Below, one piece after another: positions 16,130 to 24,851 of a DNA stretch of 31,662 bases. Positions within the stretch are counted from its first letter, which is position 1. Each line of letters opens with the position of its first letter. The stretch covers positions 1 through 31,662 of the forward strand of contig CAJJRX010000024.1 in assembly GCA_905194315.1 (NCBI GenBank), written 5' to 3'. Under the pieces are notes generated by a model. It had not been told where the DNA came from and did no database searches. It saw nothing but the letters and a program-made list of their open reading frames with translations. The stretch is from an uncultured Sutterella sp. (GTDB taxonomy: Bacteria; Pseudomonadota; Gammaproteobacteria; Burkholderiales; Burkholderiaceae_F). The position numbers and the translations under genes are program-made.

Positions 16130-16252
16130 TTTCTGAGCATTCCGACCGGCGGGCGCCGGCCTGCCCGTCAACAGAAAACTATTGGAGAAGACGGCACTCG
16201 AAGCGGCTTCCGGCGAGTTGCTGTGCCCGCACAAAAGACCGTCCCGAAGTGT

Positions 16253-17365
16253 ATGAGCGCTGAAAAAAACATCATCCCCATTACCCCTGCCGCCCGTATC
16301 GGCACCCTCCCTATTCCGCAGAGCGGAGAAATCCGGCGTGAGGGTGCCCACTGGCAGGATCAGCGCCATCGCCCGCTGCGCGATCTGCGTATTTCCGTGA
16401 CGGATCACTGCAACTTCCGCTGCCGCTACTGCATGCCGAAGGAAAAATTCGACAAGCAGCATGCCTTTCTCGGTCACACGGAGCTGCTCACGTTTGAAGA
16501 AATTCTCCGCATCTCGAGAATCGCCGTCAAAAACGGTATCGAAAAGCTGCGTCTGACGGGCGGCGAGCCGCTGCTGCGTAAAGGCATTGAGGATCTGATT
16601 GCTGAACTCACCGCACTGCGCCAGCCCAACGGCGACGAGGTGGACGTCGCGATGACGACCAACGCCTCGATTCTCAGAAAGAAGGCTCCCGCGCTCAAAG
16701 CCGCCGGCCTCAAGCGCCTCACAGTCAGTCTGGATGCCATTGACGAAGGAATCTTTCAGGGCTTCAACGATGTGGGCTTCCCGGCGGCCAAAGTGCTCGA
16801 CGCCATTGACTACGCCTGTGAGCTCGGTTTTCGCGTCAAGGTCAACACTGTTGTCAAGCGCGGTGTCAACGAGCACGAGGTTATCCGCATCGCAGAGCGC
16901 TTCCGCCACACGGGTGTCATTCCCCGTTTTATCGAATACATGGACGTGGGCACCTCCAACGGCTGGCGCATGACTGATGTTGTGCCGAGTGCGGAAATCG
17001 TCCGGCTGATCAGCGAGCACTGGGCGATTGAACCCATCGGCGCCAACTACCCCGGCGAGACCGCCTCGCGCTGGCGCTATGTGGACGGTGCCGGCGAGAT
17101 CGGCTGCATCTCCTCGGTGACACAAGCCTTCTGCGGGGAATGCTCCCGTGCCCGTCTCAGCATGGACGGACGGCTTTTCCTGTGTCTGTTCGCCAATCAG
17201 GGTTACGACCTGCGCACCATGCTGCGCGGCGGTGCGACGGATGCGGAAATCGAGACCGCCCTCGGACGGATCTGGCATCAGCGCGATGACCACTACTCGG
17301 AGCTGCGCAGTCTCGGTCTCGCGAACGACCGTCCCAAGGTCGAAATGAGTTTCATTGGCGGTTAA
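16253..17365 (+). CDS. moaA: GTP 3',8-cyclase MoaA (molybdenum cofactor, step 1)
   Basis: MoaA is a radical-SAM enzyme that rearranges GTP to 3',8-cyclo-dihydro-GTP, which MoaC then converts to cyclic pyranopterin. The CxxxCxxC radical-SAM cluster is at C53, C57 and C60 (DHCNFRCRYCMP), and GGEPLLR follows. The second, GTP-binding cluster is formed by CGEC and a third cysteine in RLFLCLF near the C-terminus. The protein ends with the conserved GG. I take the ATG at 16253 (370 residues). A GTG at 16223 is in frame, and the ribosome-binding site is weak in either case. moaC is not in the window; other molybdenum-cofactor genes lie at 25.3-27.8 kb on the opposite strand. Confidence 0.94.
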   Translation: MSAEKNIIPITPAARIGTLPIPQSGEIRREGAHWQDQRHRPLRDLRISVTDHCNFRCRYCMPKEKFDKQHAFLGHTELLTFEEILRISRIAVKNGIEKLRLTGGEPLLRKGIEDLIAELTALRQPNGDEVDVAMTTNASILRKKAPALKAAGLKRLTVSLDAIDEGIFQGFNDVGFPAAKVLDAIDYACELGFRVKVNTVVKRGVNEHEVIRIAERFRHTGVIPRFIEYMDVGTSNGWRMTDVVPSAEIVRLISEHWAIEPIGANYPGETASRWRYVDGAGEIGCISSVTQAFCGECSRARLSMDGRLFLCLFANQGYDLRTMLRGGATDAEIETALGRIWHQRDDHYSELRSLGLANDRPKVEMSFIGG

Positions 17366-17575
17366 CGGGTGCTGTTACAGATTTGAACGCCTCCAAATCC
17401 CGTGTTTACGTGGTGAATCGCCTCTCATCTAGGGGTTTTCTACTACAGCGCAATCAAAAACCATCCTTTAGAATAGGGCTGTTTCTAGGTATTTCTCCTA
17501 TACCTTTGAACTTACCAGCTTAAGTCCGAAGTTATGGGTGAGCACCTTCCCTTCCTCCTCTAAAGGACTCTGACT
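17366..17575 (+). promoter_or_regulatory. Intergenic region upstream of yjiH
   Basis: No gene is evident. A possible -10 box TAGAAT lies at 17469-17474. An inverted repeat AGGTAT/ATACCT (17487-17492 with 17500-17505) sits just downstream, where it could act as an operator. AAAGGA precedes yjiH. Confidence 0.35.
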
Positions 17576-18280
17576 ATGTCTGCTACACAAGATTCCGCCG
17601 CCACCGGCATGGAACACAAAAAACCAGGGATTGGAGCTTACATCTCTCTTTTCTGCGCTATCGTCTTTTTCTCGGGCGTGTGCGCCAGCAAACAGTGGTG
17701 GGGCATTTTCGACTTCACGACGATGAACGGCAGCTTCGGTACGCTCGTTGCGTCCGTGACCGAAAAATCTGACGTCATCACCACCACCATGGCCAACTTC
17801 CGCGGTAAGGGCGGTTCCGGCGCCATTGACGGCTTCATGTTCGCCATCGGCCTGATTCCTGCCGTGATGTTCGCACTGGCTATGGTCACCGTGTTCGAAT
17901 TCTACGGTGCCCTTGATGCCGCCCGTAACCTGCTCACCCCGCTGCTTCGTCCGCTCATCGGCGTTCCCGGCTCTGCCACGCTCGCCCTGATCGCCTCGCT
18001 GCAGTCGACCGACTCCGGCGCTGCGCTCACGCGCCAGCTCAAAGACGCCGGCGAACTCAATGAAGTGGAAACGCTTAACTTCGCCGCCTTCCAGCTCAGT
18101 GCTGACGCTGCGATCACGAACTTCATGGGCTCCGGTGCCGTTCTCTTCACACTGACAAACGCTGCCGGCGAACCGGCCGTGCCGACCACTCTCGGGGTCT
18201 GCCTCGGCGTTATGCTCCTCGGCAAACTCTTCTCTGCCAATGTGATGCGTCTTATTCAGATCCGCAAGGCGAAGAAATAA
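17576..18280 (+). CDS. yjiH: YjiH-type inner-membrane protein (nucleoside-recognition/Gate domain)
   Basis: This 234-residue membrane protein resembles E. coli YjiH. Shared segments are GAYISLFCAIVFFSG near the N-terminus, a glycine-rich stretch before DGFMFAIGLIPAVM, then LTPLLRPLIGVPGSATLALIASLQSTDSGAA and FQLSADAAITNF. About five hydrophobic segments are visible. Together with the next gene it forms a two-component membrane unit of the Gate/SpmA-SpmB class. The transported molecule is unknown; in E. coli the pair sits beside isoaspartyl dipeptidase, hinting at peptide or amino-acid metabolism. AAAGGA lies before the ATG. Confidence 0.8.
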   Translation: MSATQDSAATGMEHKKPGIGAYISLFCAIVFFSGVCASKQWWGIFDFTTMNGSFGTLVASVTEKSDVITTTMANFRGKGGSGAIDGFMFAIGLIPAVMFALAMVTVFEFYGALDAARNLLTPLLRPLIGVPGSATLALIASLQSTDSGAALTRQLKDAGELNEVETLNFAAFQLSADAAITNFMGSGAVLFTLTNAAGEPAVPTTLGVCLGVMLLGKLFSANVMRLIQIRKAKK

Positions 18281-18330
18281 CTGACGCCACCCGTTCATTA
18301 ACGAATACGAAATAGAGAAAAGGATTTGCT

Positions 18331-18807
18331 ATGTCTAACCCGAATGCTAATACCAAGCCGATGGTCACTGACGTTTTCGTCAAAGGTGCTGTGCACGGCT
18401 GGCAGATTGCCACCAGCTCCACCATTCCGAACGTTCTGATGGCGTTTGTGATTATTAAGGTTCTCAACCACTCCGGTCTGCTTGAAATGATCGGCAACCT
18501 CTTTGACCCGGTCATGGGTCTGTTCGGTCTGCCCGGCAAGGCCGCCACGATTCTTCTCGGCGCATGGATGTCCATGGGCGGCGGTGTCGGTGTGGCTGTT
18601 GCTCTTTTCGGCAGCGGCGCTGTTGACGGTACGCACCTTGCCATCGTCACGCCGGCCATCTTCCTGATGGGTTCCCAGATTCAGTACATGGGCCGCTGCC
18701 TTGGCGTGATCGGCATCAAGGGCAAGGATCTGCCCCTGATCATGTCGATCCCCGTGCTCACGGCTATCGTCAGCCTCGTGGTGATGCGCTTTATCGTGCT
18801 CTTCTGA
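18331..18807 (+). CDS. yjiG: YjiG-type inner-membrane protein (SpmB-like)
   Basis: This 158-residue membrane protein resembles E. coli YjiG. The segments PNVLMAFVIIKVLNHSGLLEMIG, PVMGLFGLPGKAATILL, MSMGGGVGVAVALF and LMGSQIQYMGRCLG match that family. It starts 50 bases after yjiH with AAAGGA upstream, and the two surely form an operon ending at the terminator near 18880. Function is unknown; a transporter made of YjiH and YjiG together is the simplest inference. Confidence 0.82.
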   Translation: MSNPNANTKPMVTDVFVKGAVHGWQIATSSTIPNVLMAFVIIKVLNHSGLLEMIGNLFDPVMGLFGLPGKAATILLGAWMSMGGGVGVAVALFGSGAVDGTHLAIVTPAIFLMGSQIQYMGRCLGVIGIKGKDLPLIMSIPVLTAIVSLVVMRFIVLF

Positions 18808-18878
18808 GTTAGCTGACTCACACGGATAAGGTTCCGGGGAGCTGACTCAACGTGCTGTCCCGGCACACCGCAAACCGG

Positions 18879-18912
18879 AAAAGCCCGACGCCTGTGCGTT
18901 CGGGCTTTTTTT
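18879..18912 (+). terminator. Rho-independent terminator after yjiG
   Basis: The stem AAAAGCCCGA-CGC with GCG-TCGGGCTTT (one bulged base, loop CTGT) is followed by a run of seven Ts (18906-18912). It closes yjiHG. Two copies of AGCTGACTCA lie just upstream (about 18812 and 18840). Confidence 0.88.
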
Positions 18913-19029
18913 GTATTTACCGGCAGCGGTTTATGTTTCTACGACAAAACGACTAGTGCCGCAGCCCGAAAGTAATTTTCCCGACATGGAAAGAGCTGTT
19001 GCCCGTATACTTGTGGGATTGGCTGAAAA

Positions 19030-19086
19030 ATGCATAAGAACAATATCAAAACCATCACTCAATCTGCTTTGTCTGCTTATGTTTAA
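19030..19086 (+). CDS. Possible 18-codon leader peptide overlapping putP
   Basis: An ATG at 19030 opens a frame of 18 codons (MHKNNIKTITQSALSAYV). Its TAA (19084-19086) lies just past the putP ATG (19079), giving an 8-base overlap in another frame. Neither start has a clear ribosome-binding site, so coupling of putP translation to this short frame is conceivable. It may equally be chance. Confidence 0.3.
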   Translation: MHKNNIKTITQSALSAYV

Positions 19087-20560
19087 CAATCCTACTGCGA
19101 TAACCTTTATCACCTACATGGTGCTCATGGTGGGCGTGGGCTTTTTTGCCTACTACTACACACGCAACTACAGCGACTACATCCTCGGCGGACGTAGCCT
19201 CGGGGGATTCATTACAGCGCTGTCAGTGGGTGCCTCGGATATGAGCGGCTGGCTCCTGATGGGCCTGCCCGGTGCGGTGTTTGCCACCGGTATCGCCTCC
19301 TCCTGGATCGCTATCGGTCTGACCATCGGTGCCTATATCAACTGGTGTATTGTGGCCACGCGCCTGCGTCTGTACACAGAAAAAGCGCACAACGCACTGA
19401 CACTGCCCGACTATTTCTCTCACCGTTTTGCCGACAAGCAGAATCTGCTGCGTATTGTGGCGGCCACGGTGATTCTGATTTTCTTCACCATCTACTGCGC
19501 CTCCGGCGTGGTCGCCGGTGCCCGCCTCTTTGAAAACACGTTCCATCTCTCCTACAGCACCTCGCTTTACATCGGTGCCGTGTGCACGATCTTCTACGTG
19601 TTTGTGGGCGGTTTCCTTGCTGTGAGCTGGACCGATGCGATTCAGGCCACGCTGATGTGTATCGCCCTTATCGTCACGCCTTTTGCCGTGGTGAGTGACC
19701 TTGGCGGGTTTTCGCAGGCCACTGATGCCGTTGCCCGGATCGACCCCTCGATGCTTAACATTCTCAAGGGTCATACCCTTGTCGGCATTGTGAGTCTGAT
19801 GGCCTGGGGGCTCGGCTACTTCGGTCAGCCGCATATCCTCATCCGCTTCATGGCCGCCCGCTCGATCAAGGTCATTCCCAATGCGCGCCGCATCGGCACG
19901 CTCTGGATGATCTTCTGTCTCGCGGGCGCCATCGGCGTGGGTTTCTTCGGTGCCGCCTATTTTGCCGCGCATACCGAATCGGCCTCGCTCGTGCTCGAGA
20001 ACAAGGAACGTGTGTTTATCGTCCTCTCGGGGCTGCTCTTTAATCCCTGGATTGCCGGCATCCTCATGTCCGCCATTCTCGCGGCGGTGATGTCCACGCT
20101 TTCGGCACAGCTGCTTGTGTGCTCCGCCACACTCACGGAGGACTTCTACCGCACCTTCCTGCGCCCCTCGGCCAGTCAGAAGGAACTCGTCTGGGTCGGC
20201 CGCGCCATGGTGCTCGCCATTTCGGTTGTCGCCGTCTGGCTTGCCAGTGACCCGAACAGTCTGGTGCTAGCGCTGGTCTCGTACGCCTGGGCCGGTTTCG
20301 GTGCCGCCTTCGGTCCGCTCATTGTGCTCTCGCTCTGGTGGCGTCGCATGACGCGTAACGGGGCAATCGCCGGGATGGTTGTCGGTGCGGCCACCGTGCT
20401 CATCTGGCATCACTATGCCTGGTTCGGCCTGTACGAAATTCTGCCGGGCTTTGTGTTCTCGGCGATAGCCATCATTGTGGTGAGTCTGCTCGACAAGGCG
20501 CCTCAGGCCGGTATCACCCGTATCTTTGATGAGGTGAACACCCTCGTCAAAAACGCCTGA
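19079..20560 (+). CDS. putP: Sodium/proline symporter
   Basis: PutP imports proline with sodium across the inner membrane (SSS family). The 493-residue product has about 12-13 membrane segments. The signature DYILGGRSLGGFITALSVG and ASDMSGWLLMGLPGAVF near residues 30-70 contain the sodium-site residues. LTLPDYFSHRF, FFTIYCASGVVAGARLFE, GWGLGYFGQPH-like and FNPWIAGILMSAILAAVMSTLSAQLLVC also match PutP. The ATG at 19079 fits the family N-terminus. Longer in-frame starts run back into the yjiG terminator and are rejected. No putA is in the window, so the fate of the proline (catabolism, biosynthesis or osmoprotection) is open. Confidence 0.93.
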   Translation: MFNNPTAITFITYMVLMVGVGFFAYYYTRNYSDYILGGRSLGGFITALSVGASDMSGWLLMGLPGAVFATGIASSWIAIGLTIGAYINWCIVATRLRLYTEKAHNALTLPDYFSHRFADKQNLLRIVAATVILIFFTIYCASGVVAGARLFENTFHLSYSTSLYIGAVCTIFYVFVGGFLAVSWTDAIQATLMCIALIVTPFAVVSDLGGFSQATDAVARIDPSMLNILKGHTLVGIVSLMAWGLGYFGQPHILIRFMAARSIKVIPNARRIGTLWMIFCLAGAIGVGFFGAAYFAAHTESASLVLENKERVFIVLSGLLFNPWIAGILMSAILAAVMSTLSAQLLVCSATLTEDFYRTFLRPSASQKELVWVGRAMVLAISVVAVWLASDPNSLVLALVSYAWAGFGAAFGPLIVLSLWWRRMTRNGAIAGMVVGAATVLIWHHYAWFGLYEILPGFVFSAIAIIVVSLLDKAPQAGITRIFDEVNTLVKNA

Positions 20561-20584
20561 TCCGGGTCTGTGCACTCAACCTGC

Positions 20585-20617
20585 GGAGTCTGCTTTTTCT
20601 CGTGAAAAGCAGACTCC
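20585..20617 (+). terminator. Rho-independent terminator after putP
   Basis: A perfect 13-bp stem (20585-20597 with 20605-20617) with loop TCTCGTG is followed by TTTCGTTATTTT. Confidence 0.85.
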
Positions 20618-20763
20618 TTTCGTTATTTTCCGGCGCTGCCGTCTCACACACCGGTGCGCTTTGGTATCCTACTCAAAGTACGTGTCCGGCTTCGGCCGGG
20701 CACCGGTTTGTTTCCGCACCGCATCCGGGCGGGGACCGTCTTTCTGTTTTCAAGAGCCTAGCT

Positions 20764-22020
20764 GTGTCCAGTAACACTGATGAAATCGCGCTGCGTCGCA
20801 AACTACTCCATATTTTTTCCCTGATGACGCCGCTCAACAACATGAATGACCGGGAAATCCTTCTCGGCCAGCTTCATGATCTGCTCGCTGAGCTTGACAC
20901 CTCTGACGAGGCGCTCGGCGCGCTGCCTCAGGAGTGCATTGCCGAGGTGAGCCGCGGGGATGAGGCGCTCTCGGAGTACCTCACCGACGAGTACTTTGCA
21001 ACACTTTTTCACAGCAAGTATGAGCGCATTTCCAACGGCACAGTGACCGCGCTGATGGCTGTCGGCACCGTTTTCACCTCGCTTTTTAACGGCACGGGCC
21101 CCGCCTCGGAGCTCTCCGGAAAAGCCTGCCTGGCGATCGCCCGGGCGCTGAAAAAGCACTACCTTAATCCGCATGCCGAGGTGCATGTGCTCGGCTGGCT
21201 TTTTCCGTCGCTCGACCTTTTCATGCAGCGTCCCCAGCATGTGGCCGATCTCGTTGACACACTGGCAAAGAGTCCCTCGCAGCTCAACTCCTCCGAAAAA
21301 CTCTTCAATCTTGCATGGTCACTCAGAGATGATCAGGGCTCCCTCGAGAAAGAGGAATACCGCTCGTTCGGTTTCTACCCGCGGCGGATTCTCTTTTCCG
21401 TGAGCGTTCCCCTGGGCGAAATGATCGTCACCAGACCCTACCACCATCCCTCGGGCGGAGCGGAGACGAAAACCGCAGCAGGCAGCCCGAAACGCGCTGC
21501 CACCTGGGAGGATGCACTCACCGAGGCGCTCTCGGAGGTGCGCAATGACTGTGTGGTGCATGTCACGGAACCCGCTCCGGTCATCCCCGGGAGCCGGCTC
21601 TTTGAACAGGCGACACTGCCGTTTCGCGTGCAGTCGATGCTCGCGCATGCCACCACCATCACCGGCACGGCACCGGAGGATCTCGTGGTCTCGATCGCCC
21701 GTTTCTCCGCGCCGCCTCCGCTCGACGAGGAGTACTTTGACGAGGTGCGGATTTCGATCGCCCTCAAGGCGAGTCCCAAACAGCCCTTCTCCTCGGACCG
21801 GATCAGTCTGCTTTTCCCTGAGGACTACGAGGTGCTCACGCAGAATCTCGCCGGCCTGTTTGAAGAGGAGCGTCTTGCACGCGTGGCGGTTCAGCCTGGC
21901 ACCTTCCCGTTTGAACACGATGAGGCGAGCCCCCTCACCACAGACATCGACGGCGCGCTCTGCACCACGGTCGACCCGAAGGATATCACCGTCGTGCGGG
22001 TGAGTCACTTCCTCAGCTGA
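20764..22020 (+). CDS. Uncharacterised protein, possibly DUF2863-like
   Basis: I do not recognise this protein with certainty. From the GTG at 20764 the product is 418 residues, soluble and acidic, without signal peptide or membrane segments. The frame stays open back to 20602, but that part overlaps the putP terminator, so a later start is favoured; AAGAG precedes the GTG. The layout resembles, from memory, the DUF2863 proteins of Burkholderiales: helical N-terminal half, AEVHVLGWLFPSLDLFMQRP, then RRILFSVSVPLGEMI, DLVVSIARFSAPP and a final strand-rich part. No catalytic motif is evident. It is a single gene between two terminators. Confidence 0.65.
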   Translation: MSSNTDEIALRRKLLHIFSLMTPLNNMNDREILLGQLHDLLAELDTSDEALGALPQECIAEVSRGDEALSEYLTDEYFATLFHSKYERISNGTVTALMAVGTVFTSLFNGTGPASELSGKACLAIARALKKHYLNPHAEVHVLGWLFPSLDLFMQRPQHVADLVDTLAKSPSQLNSSEKLFNLAWSLRDDQGSLEKEEYRSFGFYPRRILFSVSVPLGEMIVTRPYHHPSGGAETKTAAGSPKRAATWEDALTEALSEVRNDCVVHVTEPAPVIPGSRLFEQATLPFRVQSMLAHATTITGTAPEDLVVSIARFSAPPPLDEEYFDEVRISIALKASPKQPFSSDRISLLFPEDYEVLTQNLAGLFEEERLARVAVQPGTFPFEHDEASPLTTDIDGALCTTVDPKDITVVRVSHFLS

Positions 22021-22037
22021 GCCTTCCCCGGAAACAG

Positions 22038-22080
22038 AAAACCTCTCCTGCGGGCATCCGCATGGAGAGGTTTTCGTTTT
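22038..22080. terminator. Bidirectional terminator between the unknown gene and clpB
   Basis: AAAACCTCTCC-TGCGG pairs with CCGCA-GGAGAGGTTTT (one bulged T, loop GCAT), followed by CGTTTT. It lies between convergent genes and has A/T tails on both sides. Confidence 0.88.
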
Positions 22081-22130
22081 AGCACTCAACACGGTGCCGG
22101 CAGCGTATGCCGGTCACCGTCACGCACGAC

Positions 22131-24725
22131 TCAGGCCGTGGCAGGCTGACGCACTTCGAAATCAAAGTGCCCCTTGTCCGCACTCACATCAATGATGTCG
22201 CCCGGGGCGGCACGCCCTTCAAGGAGCAGCCGTGCAAGCGCATTTTCCACATGCTCCTGAATGGCACGCTTCAGAGGACGGGCACCGTAGTGGATGTCAA
22301 AGCCCACTTTGGCAAGCTCATCGAGCGCCGTATCATGCACCACCAGTTCAATACCCTGCTGAGCCACACGGTCCGTAAGGGATTTGAGCTGGATTCTGGC
22401 GATATTGCGGATCGCATCCGTGCCGAGCGAGTTGAACACCACGATCTCATCGATACGGTTGACGAACTCGGGACGGAAGTGTTCGCGAACCTCTTCCATC
22501 ACGGCTGCCTTAACCTTATCGTGCGACTCGCCGATCATTTCCTGGATTTCAGTTGCCCCCAGGTTGGAGGTCATCACGATCACCGTGTTCTTGAAATCCA
22601 CCGTACGGCCCTGACCATCGGTCATACGACCGTCATCGAGCACCTGCAGCAGCACGTTGAAAACGTCCGGATGAGCCTTTTCGACCTCGTCAAAAAGGAT
22701 CACGCTGTAGGGCTTGCGGCGCACCGCCTCGGTGAGGTAGCCGCCTTCCTCATAGCCCACATATCCCGGAGGCGCACCGATCAGACGCGCCACACTGTGC
22801 TTTTCCATGAATTCACTCATGTCGATACGCACCAGCGAATCCTCCGAGTCAAAGAGGAACGCGGCAAGTGCCTTCGTGAGCTCGGTCTTACCCACACCGG
22901 TCGGCCCGAGGAAGAGGAAGCTGCCGTACGGGCGGTTCGGATCCGAGAGACCGGCACGGCTTCTCAGAATCGTCTCGCTCACGCACTTCACAGCCTCATC
23001 CTGGCCCACGACACGCTTTTCAAGCGCCTCTTTGATATGGAGCAGTTTCTGACGTTCGCCCTCCATCATCTTCGAGACAGGAATACCCGTGGCACGGCTC
23101 ACCACTTCGGCAATCTCCTCGGCGCTCACCGCAGTACGCAGCAGCGTCGGGCGACGGCCTTCAGCTTCGAGCTGTTCGGCAGTCTTGAGTTTTTCCTCAA
23201 GCTTGGGAAGTTCCCCGTACTGCAACTCGGCAAGCTTGTCGTACTGCGAGGTGCGGCGGTACTCCTCCATTTCACGGCGCACGCGGTCGATCTCGTCACG
23301 AACGGTCTTCGCACCGAGTGCTTCGGATTTCTCCTTCTTCCAGACCTCTTCAAGGTCGGCATATTCCTTGCTGAGTTTTTCGATTTCCTCCTCAAGGATG
23401 CCCAGACGCTTCTTCGAGGCGTCGTCGGTTTCCTTTTTCACCGCTTCACGTTCGATCTTGAGCTGAATCAGACGGCGGTCAAGCTTGTCGAGTGCCTCGG
23501 GCTTGCTGTCGATTTCCATCTTCACGCGTGCGGCGGCCTCATCGATCAGGTCAATGGCCTTGTCAGGCAGGAAACGGTCCGTGATGTAGCGGTGAGAGAG
23601 TTCAGCAGCGGCCACCAGTGCCGGGTCGGTAATCTCCACCCCGTGGTGCGCCTCATAGCGCTCTTTCAGACCGCGCAGAATGGCAATCGTGTCCTCCACG
23701 CTCGGCTCATCAATCATCACTTTCTGGAAACGGCGTTCAAGGGCGGCATCCTTTTCGACGTACTTGCGGTACTCGTCAAGGGTTGTCGCACCGATCACAT
23801 GCAGCTCACCGCGGCTCAGGGCGGGCTTGAGCATATTGCCCGCGTCCATACTGCCTTCAGTCTTGCCTGCGCCCACCACAGTGTGCAGCTCATCAATAAA
23901 GAGGATGATCTGTCCGTTGGCAGCCTCAACCTCCTTGAGCAGCTTCTTGAGACGCTCCTCAAATTCACCGCGGTATTTCGCACCGGCAATGAGCCCCGCC
24001 ATATCGAGCGAGAGAACCCGCTTGCCGCGAAGGGTATCAGGCACCTCGTTGTTGACAATACGCTGAGCAAGACCTTCAACCACGGCCGTCTTACCGGTAC
24101 CGGGTTCACCGATCAGGACAGGATTGTTCTTCGTGCGGCGCTGCAGAATCTGCATCGTGCGGCGGATTTCGTCGTCACGGCCGATCACCGGATCAAGCTT
24201 GCCCTGACGGGCACGCGCGGTCAGGTCAACCGTGTACTTCTTCAGACTTTCACGACCCTGCTCCGCATCCGGGCTGTCAGCGGTCTCGCCGCCGCGCACC
24301 GTAGCGATGGTCGCTTCGAGCGCTTTGCGGGTCAGACCGGCCTTGCGGGCGAGCTGGCCGGCAGCGGAACGGTCTTCCGTGAGCGCAAGCAGCAGCATCT
24401 CGGTGGAGATATAGGCGTCGTTGCGCTTCATTGCCTCTTTTTCCGTGAGGTTCAGCAGCGCCATCGTATCCTGGGAAATCTGAATATCGCCGCCCGTGTT
24501 CGAGACTTTCGGCAGACGGTCGAGCTCGGTCTTGAGGTCAGCGGCGAGTTGGGCGACATTCACGCCCGAGCGTTCAAGCAGACTCTTTGAGGAACCGTCG
24601 GCATCGGCAAGCAGTGCACTGAGCAGGTGAACCGGCTCGATGCGGTTGTTGTCATGCGCGATGGCAAGCGATTGAGCTTCGCCAAACGCTTCTTGAAACT
24701 TTGTTGTCAGCTTATCTTGACGCAT
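22131..24725 (-). CDS. clpB: Protein disaggregase ClpB
   Basis: ClpB is a hexameric AAA+ chaperone that works with DnaK to rescue aggregated proteins after heat or other stress. The 864-residue product has an N-domain (about 1-150), AAA1 with Walker A GEPGTGKT at residue 206, a long coiled-coil middle domain (about 410-525), and AAA2 with GPTGVGKT at 607. FRPEFVNRIDEIVVF and GARPLKRAIQ lie at the C-terminus. No ClpP-binding loop is expected in this class. I chose the ATG at 24725 (MRQDKLT), which matches family N-termini; GGAGG lies upstream. A sigma-32-type promoter precedes it, so it can be expressed apart from the upstream molybdenum-cofactor genes. Confidence 0.97.
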   Translation of the reverse strand: MRQDKLTTKFQEAFGEAQSLAIAHDNNRIEPVHLLSALLADADGSSKSLLERSGVNVAQLAADLKTELDRLPKVSNTGGDIQISQDTMALLNLTEKEAMKRNDAYISTEMLLLALTEDRSAAGQLARKAGLTRKALEATIATVRGGETADSPDAEQGRESLKKYTVDLTARARQGKLDPVIGRDDEIRRTMQILQRRTKNNPVLIGEPGTGKTAVVEGLAQRIVNNEVPDTLRGKRVLSLDMAGLIAGAKYRGEFEERLKKLLKEVEAANGQIILFIDELHTVVGAGKTEGSMDAGNMLKPALSRGELHVIGATTLDEYRKYVEKDAALERRFQKVMIDEPSVEDTIAILRGLKERYEAHHGVEITDPALVAAAELSHRYITDRFLPDKAIDLIDEAAARVKMEIDSKPEALDKLDRRLIQLKIEREAVKKETDDASKKRLGILEEEIEKLSKEYADLEEVWKKEKSEALGAKTVRDEIDRVRREMEEYRRTSQYDKLAELQYGELPKLEEKLKTAEQLEAEGRRPTLLRTAVSAEEIAEVVSRATGIPVSKMMEGERQKLLHIKEALEKRVVGQDEAVKCVSETILRSRAGLSDPNRPYGSFLFLGPTGVGKTELTKALAAFLFDSEDSLVRIDMSEFMEKHSVARLIGAPPGYVGYEEGGYLTEAVRRKPYSVILFDEVEKAHPDVFNVLLQVLDDGRMTDGQGRTVDFKNTVIVMTSNLGATEIQEMIGESHDKVKAAVMEEVREHFRPEFVNRIDEIVVFNSLGTDAIRNIARIQLKSLTDRVAQQGIELVVHDTALDELAKVGFDIHYGARPLKRAIQEHVENALARLLLEGRAAPGDIIDVSADKGHFDFEVRQPATA

Positions 24726-24800
24726 GGAATTATTTTTTCCTCCAGAGCCGCCCCGAGCCCCATGCTCGAAGGCAAACCCTTTTCTTATCACTTACTTCCT

Positions 24801-24828
24801 ATATGGGGGTAAGGCGTCAGATTTCAAG
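24801..24828 (-). promoter_or_regulatory. Heat-shock (sigma-32) promoter of clpB
   Basis: On the minus strand CTTGAAA (24828-24822) is followed after 13 bases by CCCCATAT (24808-24801). This is an almost exact match to the sigma-32 consensus CTTGAAA / CCCCATnT. It lies between crcB and clpB and implies a clpB leader of about 70 bases. Confidence 0.88.
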
Positions 24829-24851
24829 CTGCAGGTTGCTACAAAGTTTGT

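Noticed and set aside
18911..19078. Longer N-terminus for putP (up to 56 extra residues)
   Set aside because: The extension begins inside the yjiG terminator tail and has no counterpart in PutP proteins.
22107..24590. Open frame of 827 codons on the strand opposite clpB
   Set aside because: Same cause as opposite frdA. The translation is Arg/His/Leu-rich with no recognisable domain, and the clpB frame is unambiguous.
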